A stretch of DNA of 64,000 nucleotides from Bugula neritina (taxonomy: Eukaryota > Bryozoa > Gymnolaemata > Cheilostomatida > Bugulidae). Below are positions 54,838-64,000 of the stretch, one piece after another (the first letter of the stretch is position 1; every line of letters starts with the position of its first letter). The position numbers and the translations under genes are program-made. The notes under the pieces are model-generated. The model was given only the letters and a program-made list of their open reading frames with translations, had not been told where the DNA came from and did no database searches. The DNA lies in contig OZ037769.1 of NCBI GenBank assembly GCA_964035545.1, positions 3,627,001 through 3,691,000 of the forward strand, in the 5' to 3' direction.

Positions 54838-55215
54838 GTTATGTTCAATGGTGATCTTATATATGTTCAATGGTGAGCTTATATATTTTCAATGGTGATC
54901 TTATTTATGCTCAATAGTGATATTATATATGTTTAATAGTGATCTTATTTATGTTCAATAGTGATACTATATATGTTCAATGGTGAGCTTATATATATTC
55001 AATGGTGATCTTATTTATGCTCAATAGTGATATTATATATGTTTAATGATGATCTTATTTATGTTCAATAGTGATACTATATATGTTCAATGGTGAGCTT
55101 ATATATATTCAATGGTGATCTTATTTATGCTCAATAGTGATATTATATATGTTTAATAATGATCTTATTTCTGTTCAATGATGATCTTAGATATGCTCAA
55201 TGCTGAACTAAGTTA
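54838..55215. repeat. 22-bp minisatellite with 110-bp higher-order repeat
   Basis: The monomer is about 'atgttcaatggtgatcttat' plus two bases. Five variant monomers form a 110-bp unit that repeats: 'atgttcaatggtgagctt' starts at 54863, 54973 and 55083, exactly 110 bp apart. Monomers within a unit differ at fixed positions and units are nearly identical, so amplification happened at the five-monomer level. Confidence 0.9.
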
Positions 55216-55548
55216 TATTCAAAGCTGAATTTATAAATGTTCCATGCTGCTCTAATTTTTGTTGGAAATAAGCTTCTGCAAAAATTATTACTGATCACTC
55301 TGAACTAACTTGTCATAACTTCTAACCAGTATGAGAGTATAGTGATGTGGATTTTATTGTATATGATAGTTGAATATAAGAAATGCAACAAAAAATAACT
55401 TCTAAAGATTAAAATAAGAAAAAAAACATGAAAATAAACATTTGCAGAAGTTTTCTACGACTGTAAATTCAGTTAACTTTTCTCAATATTAGCAGAACCT
55501 GCTAAGACCATAGTGTGTGTCATTACGTTCTTGCTCTGTAGTGTAGCG

Positions 55549-55640
55549 TTAACCAAGCAGTTGTGGTGTGTAATGGTTAGCACACCTGTGTTCAAGTCCG
55601 AGGTCTGTGATAGTAACCCAAGTACAGGAGGGAGGGGAGG
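55549..55640 (+). mobile_element. tRNA-like sequence, probable SINE head fragment
   Basis: 'gtggtgtgtaatggttagca' resembles a tRNA A-box region and 'gtgttcaagtcc' a B box at near-normal spacing. No cloverleaf can be closed and no CCA-proximal stem is seen. A second tRNA-like stretch ('gtagtggtgagtgcgcttgc', 'gattcaaagt') lies at 55806-55880. It differs from the SINE family of the gene array. Confidence 0.35.
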
Positions 55641-56492
55641 GGGAAGTTTTATAACTAATTCCAGCAGTTAGTAAAGTGTGGTAGTATTCCGAGAAGAGTT
55701 GAGTGGTCAGGGAAGCTTGAAGGAGTAGTATAAAGAAAGGCAGCTGAGTTCTTGAAAAGTGGGTAAGGTGTAGTGTCGAGAGCACCCAGTGACGCTTGTA
55801 ATGTAGTGGTGAGTATGCTTGTAATGTAGTGGTGAGTGCGCTTGCTTGCAGGCTGAAGGTCTCAGCATGATTCAAAGTTTTGTAGCGGTCAAATTCTTTT
55901 TTGTGCTCCTATTCAGCATCTTTGACTGCATGTTTTTAAAAAATGTTATGGGATCTACAACAAAAGATAAAAGTTGGGTAATATTTAAACTGTATTAGTA
56001 TGAACAGTAAACATTTGGTTAAGATATACAATCACAAGCAGCGTAAATAAATTAAGTTCAACTTTGAAAAAGCTGAAGTCTAAGGCCAAAACTAATAGTA
56101 CCAATGATGTTAGCTATGAATCTTTCAACATATTTCCAGCACCATCGTACCAATCGTTTGATGCTGAATAACCATACAGGCTTTGGCAAACTTATGATCA
56201 TTATGTTGCGTAGTGTTTGGGTTAGTTTGAGCTTATCAAAATTTAGTAACAATTATGGCCATCATTTTATTTTACTTCTTTCTTAATTACAAATGCAAGA
56301 GCTGTTGGGCATATTTAGTTTAGTTAATAGAAGCTTCTCTGCATTAAAATTATCTCAAAATGTCAGTGAACCACAATTTAAGCTAGATTCAGCATTTTAT
56401 ATGGACCCCTCATATCGAGATAACAGATATTGATAAGTTTCAGTATGTCTATAAATTGAAAAACAAATAAAGTACTACCAAGAAAAATATTG

Positions 56493-57091
56493 CTACTTAA
56501 ACATGTTTTTATATTTAATTGTGCTGTGCAAAGATGAATAAAAGAATAAACTGGTAGCACGGAAGTTAATAAAAGATTTTGCCAACTTTGCCAACTCACC
56601 ACTAATATTGGCATTTTGGTACTTAGCTATAAAACAAGAAGCTAGCTTGGCAGCTGCTTAAGGCTAATAACTACTTGTAGGCTGCTAAACTGCATTATTA
56701 ACAATACTTCTACAATGGGGGGGGGGAATTCAAATTGATGAATTTACCACAAATTGCTAGAAGGTGAAGTGGAAATAAAACGCTAATTTTTTTGAAAATA
56801 GATTGTTAGAGGAAAACTCGTATCAAATTGATATAGGAATAGAGTAGTTTGGGAAATATCAGTCAATGTGGTCTCTTAAAAGTTATAGTTGCACAAAATC
56901 AATTATCTGTCTACAGCAATAGTCATACTGTCATTGTGATATAAAATGACAACGTTAAGCAACTGATTGAGCTTACCTTTTGCTGATATGACAACTTCAG
57001 TTCTTAACTCTGAAAGAAAGTGATCATCTTCTATCTCTGAGAGGTAGCTGCAATCTTTACCCATGTGATGAAATGATTTAATGTTTTTCAT
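56493..57091 (-). CDS. Possible small two-exon gene, unrecognised
   Basis: Minus strand. Exon 1 is 57091-56977 (ATG to donor GTAAGC, phase 1). Exon 2 is 56626-56493 (acceptor TTTTATAG, ending in TAG), together giving 82 aa. The start reads MKNIKSFHHMGKDCSYL and the middle EVVISAK|AKYQNANISGELA. The two exons join in an open frame with good splice sites, and an in-frame stop precedes the ATG. There is no known domain, no signal peptide and no paralogue in the window to support it. It is unrelated to F1-F3 as far as I can see. It could be chance. Confidence 0.3.
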
Positions 57092-59721
57092 GTTGTGAGG
57101 TTGTTTGGAAGCACAAATTCACTGAATCTCAAAGCACAACCTCTTAGTCTGAGCCTCTGGTGTTCACTATGCCGGCAGAATATTTCTTCTGTCAACAGCC
57201 GTAAATGAAAACTATGTGCTGTTATGTAATAACCTTTGTTTTGCTCTTTCAATGCTTGGTAAGCCAGTTTCTTGCCTTTGAATTACAATTTAAATATTTC
57301 CTTACTATAGCTCTGTTATGCAACATCTTCTTTTGTTCCACCAGGTAGTTTACACAAGTTACTTGGGCTTTTGAAGTGGTTCACCTGATCCACAATTGAC
57401 TATTCAGTAGCTTGTTTCATTGTTAATTTTAAGCTTCTTGTTTGAAACACATTTGCTGATAACTGAGTACATTGGAGTTTAATGGTGTATCTCCCTGATT
57501 TCTCTTTTACACACATTTTAAATTAGTTGGCTTTCCTTTCCATGAATGAAATTGACTAGTGAAGCCTAAACTACCCATGCAAGAGATATGTACAGTTGAG
57601 ATTTTTTGTTGATAAATTCAACTTAAGTCTTTGATAAACGGAGTGGGGCAATGTTTAATAGTAGTCTGGTAACAAGCTATTTGAAAATGTCTTGAGTTCA
57701 AAAAAATTTTGAAATCATAAACAGCTAGTAGGTTGAAGGAGCTTCATTCCACTTATATGCTCTCCAGTTAGGTTGTATTTTTTGTTTTGGTACTAAGTAT
57801 TATATACCTATATACCCTTTTATAACTTTCATATCGATTGCTAAACATAAAATAACCATTGATATGATATATTTGCAATAATATTTAAATTTTCCCAAAT
57901 TTGTGTTGAGAAAAAGCATTAAATGCATTAATAATAACATTTTTTTTAAAAAACAAAAAATATAGAAAATGCAAAATTAATAGGTTTATGCAGAGCAAAG
58001 AAATTTATTTGTGTGCCAATTATAAAAAGCAATTGACTCAAATTTATTTAAATACACATATATTTCAATAGTGTTCAAATAAATTGCACGTAAAATGTAT
58101 AAATAGCATCTAACTGGGAAGCACCAATTGAAATGACCCAAATGTAGGGTTCAACTTTATCCTAGCTTCCTATAAAGGTTTGTGATCATCATTAGTGCAC
58201 ATGTGAACGAATAATGTTGTTAGGTGAACAACTGCCAATTGTTCCATAATTCTTATGTAAATAAAATTTTGCTTGAACATACGTAGTTGTAGCATTGATC
58301 TCACTTTCTGCTCCTATCAACTACTGTTTAGCTTCATTCAGACCTAGGGATGATGATTACGTAATACTTGTGAAAAGTAGCGTTGACTTAACAACTAAGT
58401 GGTTTCAGAGCTACTACAAAATATTTTTCAGCTTACACTAATCGGATTAATTTTCAATTTCATCAAAATAAGTGCAGGTCTAACAACTATTAGAGGTGTG
58501 GTGTAGGCTATACCGACAATAAAAGGCTCTTTGAACAACTTTAGTGCAAGCGCTGCACTAATATTTCTCTCTGTGTATATAATGTTGTCTGAAATACAAA
58601 ATGGAAAGGAAAACCAATTGTGAATTTTATTCATTTGTTTTACAAAATATATAAATCTACTCAGCTACCTACAGGCAGTTACGAGTAAGTGGAAAACTAA
58701 AAGAAATATTTTTGAACTCTTTACCTAGTGCCTACAAGAACTGCACCGATGCAGATGTGTTAAATGTTGGGGATGCTTTGCCTAACTTGCTTTGCATATA
58801 ACAGCTGGTATATTTATATTATTAAAACTGCGGTCTGTTGAACTGTTTAGTTGTAAAATAATTTCTAGTTATTTTTTTTTCATTGCTGAAAGCCAAGCCA
58901 ATACTAGCACTATTTTGCTAAACTTAATATTTACTAATGTATATTATACTGGCCTAGTTCATCAATTGCGATCAATTGCGACTCGGTGCGTTGACCCTTG
59001 ATTCAATTATTTTATCGACTCACTGAAGCGTATCAGTGTGCTGAATGGGCTAGTAGTGTTACTAGTTTACTTTGCAGTTACTAGCCCTGTGCACTCTCAT
59101 GCCGCATTAGCAACTATCTGAAGTCCTACGGCTACTCCGCATTCGATTTAGGTCACCCTATTAGTTAATAATTTGCTAGAGTATTGATCAACATTACGGC
59201 TGTATCTTTCAGGCAAGCATCAACTGGAGTTTAGCCGCATAGTGATAGAAGTTGAAGACTAGTAGTTCAACTACTAGAAGTAGTTGAAGGGCTTCTATTT
59301 GCTATAACAAATCACTTGGACTTCCATCGCCTTATTTTCCCATAGCAACTGCCCTGCTTAAAACTAGAAGGAACTTTCCAAAGGTAAATGAACATAGAAT
59401 TCTTACTCAACTCGCTGTAAAGTATATGAAATTATAGCAGACTGATACTGATGTTGTAAGACTAGGTGCATGCAGTAAAACTAAATGGGTATACTGATGA
59501 CACTGAGACTAATACTGATAGTGATACTGTAAGTATATATGCATTAAGTCATAAGTTGTCATACTTAATCAGTTAATCTTATACTATATAGTTATACTGA
59601 TAATGATACTAATATAGTAATACTGTAACCGCAGTAGCCTAAGTGTATACTCATAGTGTTAGCAAAAGTACATACTCATACTGTAAGTGTATACAGTACA
59701 TATATACTTTTAGTATAAATT

Positions 59722-59724
<3 letters not shown>
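57092..59724. other. Intergenic DNA with one candidate exon
   Basis: Mostly AT-rich and featureless. The interval 58588-58437 on the minus strand has an acceptor (GTATTTCAG), an open frame of about 50 codons (NISAALALKLFKEPFIVG and so on) and a donor (GTAAGC), so it could be an isolated exon. No partner exon was found. Confidence 0.25.

Positions 59725-59804
<80 letters not shown>
59725..59804. repeat. (TA)n microsatellite
   Basis: Eighty bases of pure TA. A short second run is at 60188-60207, about 60 bp before the gene E start region. Confidence 0.9.
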
Positions 59805-59806
<2 letters not shown>

Positions 59807-60263
59807 TCATATTGATATAGGAGGTGTATACTCATAGTAACACTGTCAGTACATATACATGTAGTTAAGATGTATTTTAACTGAGGACTACAGCAGTAAA
59901 ACTAGATAGAAATCAGATACAAGGAATGGATAACTAACTTTGGTACACTTTAAGTTTCTAATTATTTTCTGAGTAGATGGTACCTAAATTCAAAGCTAGA
60001 AATTATAAAAAATTATCTGCAGTTTGATATTCTACCAGTACAGTTGTTTATTATGCTATTTTGTTTATATCTTTAGTCATTGGTCTGAAATATGGGTTTA
60101 AAATGCTCTAAACCAGAGGTGCTCTAGATTCCATGTTTGTATATACACAAGACCCTATATTCATATACATACAATATGTATAATTATATATATATATATA
60201 TATATATAATGTGAGAAATTAGGGTATTATGTGTCTTTAAGAAGTTAATCTCAAACCTACACC

Positions 60264-63200
60264 ATGAATGAAAATGCAGACCCCCTGCTACCCAACTACC
60301 CGCCACAACCAGGTGCACCTGGACAACCATCTCAAGTAGTCTACCAGCAAACCCCTCAAGGTCAACCTCAGGTCATGTATGTGATGGCCCCACAAGCTCA
60401 ACCTCTTTCTCAGGTATTCTAATATAACAAAATCAATATAATTCTTTAAAATTATTTAGCACCTAAAAGCCTGCAATTTTAAAACTGCTTTCCATGCATA
60501 TAACATGTTAATCAAACGAAGAAAATAGCTGAGAATGTAAACTATATTATAATGATATATTGTTCTTACACTGTTGTATTGAATATTCCTATACATGCTT
60601 GTAGATGACATATATAGCACTAGTCACAGGGCATGTAATTGTGTCTCAAAAAGTAGACAATTACCGGTATCATATGGAATACTTTAGAATACTTTTAGCC
60701 TAAATGTTTAATAACTTATTAGATAATCACCACAGTGGTAATACACATGCAGCATACGCATGCAGCTATTGTGTCACAGAATTCTTAATTAACTTATGGT
60801 GTTTATATTGTTTACGAGGAAGAATTTCCTTGTAGAGTGAACAGTCATCCTCAACTTGCTGGTTCATTACTGCCCTAATATCCGCCATATGCTGCTGCCT
60901 GCCCCTAGGAGTAGCTGGTGCCATCGCTGCCTCTGCTTCTAGGGAGGAGGCTATGCGGGGGAATGCACTTGCTCATCAACAGAAGCTCAAACAAGCTAAA
61001 GTTTTGACTGTCCTATCTTTTCTTGTAGGAGCTGGTCTTATTATTGGACTACTAATGTGGGTAAGATTTTACACTATCAGAGTGTTGTTGAATACTACTA
61101 CACTGGCTGTGTCTGCTCTGTATTAGATTGCGATGTGTTTCAATGTACGATCCAAAAGATACAACACTTTTAAATCCCAAAACCCTAAACATATGTCTAA
61201 AAATTTAACTACTCTGAAAAATGTAATAATATGCAAAATTGTTACTAAAAGCTTAAAGTAGGTTGAAGTAGTAGTAGACAACACCATGTCTGAATCTCTG
61301 TTGAAATTCTGACGGAAAACTGTTTTAACTTCTTTTCTCCTGATTACAGGCGTTGCCATTCTTCTATACACCAGGTTCAATTAAATATTACGATGAAGAT
61401 CCAAACGATGTTGGAAAATGGTCAGGTAAACAGCTATAACATGTCTATAATAGCTTGTTTAAATCAAACCAATATTTCTTAAGTTGTAAAGCTGCGTTTA
61501 TACTTGTGTTTTCATATAATGGGTGCCATCTTGTCATATAATAGGTGCCATCTTGTATCATAGTGTGCATGTTTTAGATAGAGGAGTATACATAGGATGC
61601 TATAACAACCATTCTCCGGATCCAGACCTCAACAGCTCTTCTGTATATTGGACTGACAACAATGTGGACAAGTGTGTTAAATATTGTGCTGAAAAAAGTT
61701 AGTTTTAAATCACTTGTCACTTGTAAATTCTTAGCACTAATTTGAGATGTGCTTATAAACTTGTTTATATTAGTAACAGTTAAGTTTGTGTAGAAATTAG
61801 TACTACTGTAGTCTATATACTGAGCTAACGAACTTACATGCTGAGTTGATGCAGTTGTATGGGAAAGGGTGACCTGTTCATAAAACTGTTCATTGCCTAC
61901 TAGTCATGTTTCGTTAAAAAAACTATAACAGCATTACAATGCATTTGATTAGAAAAAAATAGATTATGTTCAGTTTACAGTAAATTAGGTTGGTGATTAG
62001 TGTGAATCTTCCCTGGTGTTTATTTTATTATTTAAACTTGGCTTATATACTGGGTTTACAACCTACACTTCTACACCATCAAGATTACTAATTTTGTTAA
62101 CCAACTTAATTTTTTTATTATATGATACATATATCTATGCCAACTGGTTGTACTTGAGAGCTATAAGGAATTTGCTGTAGGCACAGCTTGTTTTCAAAGG
62201 TTAAAGAAATAGCGCAAAGTAAAAGCTTGGCACTTGTAATGAGTCATGCTAGATGAAAATTGATTGGCTACATCATATATTGTTCAAAATCTATTCCATT
62301 TTAAACTTATTAGTGTTATTTCATGTTTGCCACAGGAACAAAATACGCAGGATTGTCTAATGGCTACTGTTATTGTGGCAATTCCTACGGCAGGTATGGA
62401 AAAGCCGATGCGGATGACTTTTGTTCTGATCCATGTCCTGTCCCTCACGAGGATGAGATGTGTGGAGCATCTTACCTTGTCTCTTTGTATAGGACTAATT
62501 ATCTAGGTCAGTATGCTATAACTGAACAGTGTTTTATGTGCAAATCTGTACTACTAAAAGTAGTAAATTTTACTTGTTTAATGAAATATATTCCAAGAGG
62601 CTAATTAGTAAAATTATCAAAATGATCAAATTTTCACTCAACAACCAACCAGCAACAGCTGGAACAATACTTTTTGAATAATTTATATATTTGAGAAGTA
62701 GTGCTTGCATATATAATAATTATTTTGATAAAGTAAATTAACAAACTTTGAGGTGGTATATGATGACTTTTTTCTATCTCTAAGCATTATGATAACATAT
62801 TGTGCCAGTCAATATACTACCTCATTGTTTTTTCATAATTTTATGATGTAACAGCGTGATGTGACTTACTTTAATGTGTCACACTATGCCATTGTCATAT
62901 GATCTGGGTTGATGTGTCACAGGGTGTTATGTGAAAGATAATAGTTCACTGGAAGGTAACCCAATAGAATATGTGACAGCTGAAGAATGTACAGAAGCAT
63001 GTGGCTATGCAGGTTAGTGCATGTTTCTATATTCCAAGTAAGTTATGAAAATTTGATGGGAAGACAAATCTAGTTGTACCAAGTATAAAGTTTTTAGAAG
63101 ATGTCTTTTTAAATATTGTAGGAATACTGACACTTAAATAAGATGTTTTGTGGCAGCCTGACAATAATGTGCATGCAATAAATGTTTTCGTTTTAACTTT

Positions 63201-64000
63201 TCTGGTAACTCATCTCTATGAAATTATTTTTAGCATTATTTATGTTTTAACAATGAAATATATTATAGTATAACATTGAGTAGGGATTTGGGTTTTGTAA
63301 TTTTACTTTTTTGAAGATGGCTCATTTAGTGCCTCTTTTCAATGTCCAACAGAGCAATTTCGTTATTCAAATAAAATGTTAATGTTTTCATTGCAGAATT
63401 TAATATAATGATGTAATGTAACATCATGGGTTTATAATATATATTGCAGACTACGATTTTGTTGGCGTAGCGCTAAATCAGGGTTGTAATTGTGACAATG
63501 ACTTCAACAGATTTACTGAAACTAGTAACGAAAATTGCGCTGCTGCGTGTCCCAGCAACAGTAGTCTGATTTGTGGAATTCCTGGTGTGAAGGCAGTATA
63601 TAAGACATGGGTGTTTACCAGAGGTAAGGGTCTGTTACTATGCTAATTTTAATACAATAATTACTTATCACATTTGATAATATATTTAATTTCTATGATG
63701 TACATTTTTCTGGAATTTGCAAAAATTTTTGTATCTTGTGTCGATTGCAAAAATTTACACTAAAGGAGTTGAACTCATTTTTTTTATCTTTACATAATTT
63801 AAACTCTTTTTCTACAAAATTTATCAATTTTTCTAGCTAAATATTTCTTTAAATTTAATCTGTCATACCTTACAAAGTTTAATAAAATGTTTACTTGTAA
63901 TGTTTGATATTATGTTGAAATTTTCAATGATCTGAAATTACTCATTACAAATTTCTAAGTGTATAGTCTCATTGAGACTGAAATGTAAAATACAATAAAA
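60264..64000 (+). CDS. Gene E: distant CD225-WSC paralogue, 3' end beyond window
   Basis: Exons seen: 60264-60413, 60836-61060, 61350-61425, 61578-61697, 62336-62506, 62923-63012 and 63450-63623, giving 335 codons so far. The N-terminus (about 50 residues) is rich in Pro and Gln and lacks the PPSY motif. Exon 2 is a clear CD225 domain (TCWFITALISAICCCLPLGV, then MRGNALAHQ and a second hydrophobic segment). Exons 4-5 and 6-7 encode WSC domains with eight cysteines each (GCYNNHS, YCYCGNS, MCGAS; GCYVKD, GCNCDN, LICGIPG). Exon order and intron phases (0,0,1,1,1,1) equal those of B, C and D, and exon 5 has the identical length of 171 nt. Exon 7 ends at a good donor (GTAAGG) in phase 1 instead of a stop, so at least one more exon follows; a further WSC domain or a different tail is possible. 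Confidence 0.88.

Noticed and set aside
54838-55215. CRISPR-like regular repeats
   Set aside because: There are no unique spacers. The 22-bp units abut each other, the host is an animal, and the pattern is a higher-order minisatellite.
55549-55875. Functional tRNA gene or the 108-codon minus-strand frame
   Set aside because: No closed cloverleaf or acceptor stem can be drawn, so it is at most a SINE fragment. The overlapping frame has no domain and uses the tRNA-like sequence.
56290-56360. Plus-strand stretch reading FSLVNRSFSALKLSQN, like the end of a hAT transposase
   Set aside because: Only one short motif matches, there is no frame upstream, and no terminal repeats were seen. It may be chance or a very old relic.
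62264-62506. 80-codon frame MATSYIVQNLF overlapping gene E exon 5
   Set aside because: It is a shadow of the WSC exon in another frame. The true frame has the conserved cysteines and joins its neighbours in phase 1.

Overview
The window is animal nuclear DNA: very AT-rich (I judge roughly 30% G+C by eye), with intron-rich genes bounded by GT-AG introns, and with SINEs, DNA transposons, a retroelement relic and long microsatellites. Metazoan domains (CD225/dispanin and WSC) joined in one protein, plus the base composition, suggest an early-branching invertebrate. A demosponge is my first guess and a cnidarian the second. This is inference; no ribosomal or mitochondrial marker is present.

Region 1 (about 0.2-32.3 kb, + strand) is a tandem array of four paralogous seven-exon genes. 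Each encodes a short cytoplasmic-type N-terminus with a PPSY motif and a decapeptide repeat, a CD225/dispanin (IFITM-like) double membrane domain, a linker, and two eight-cysteine WSC domains. Copies B (11072-16007, 367 aa), C (18882-23585, 367 aa) and D (26402-32255, 369 aa) are intact. Copy A (4202-6465) is broken: it has stops in exons 3 and 4, and exons 5-7 are deleted. Flanks are duplicated with the genes, and the differences between copies expose clean insertions: a head-to-tail pair of Harbinger-like elements, a hAT-like element with its empty site preserved in the sister copy, intronic SINEs and a long (CA)n. A diverged fifth paralogue, E (60264 to beyond the window), is at the right edge and has the same exon plan.

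Region 2 (about 32.3-54 kb) holds a dispersed family of three small minus-strand genes (F1, F2, F3; 76, 91 and 95 aa). Each has a 5' non-coding exon and two coding exons joined at the same phase-2 intron. I do not recognise the family. F2 and F3 share a cysteine pattern ending in CxC, and F1 and F2 share a TATA promoter with a common 14-bp upstream motif. Between them lie segmental duplications (two 3.1-kb copies and two older partial ones), a decayed reverse transcriptase of Penelope-like type, and a complete hammerhead ribozyme beside a (TA)n tract. A degenerate second ribozyme lies 3.2 kb away in the opposite orientation.

Region 3 (about 54-60.2 kb) is mostly non-coding, with a 22-bp/110-bp higher-order minisatellite, a tRNA-like SINE fragment, one plausible small minus-strand gene and a (TA)n tract.

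The most notable biology is the CD225-WSC fusion family: a dispanin anchor with a possible WW-domain ligand on the inside and carbohydrate-type WSC modules predicted on the outside. The locus is actively duplicating, converting and losing modules along phase-1 exon boundaries.
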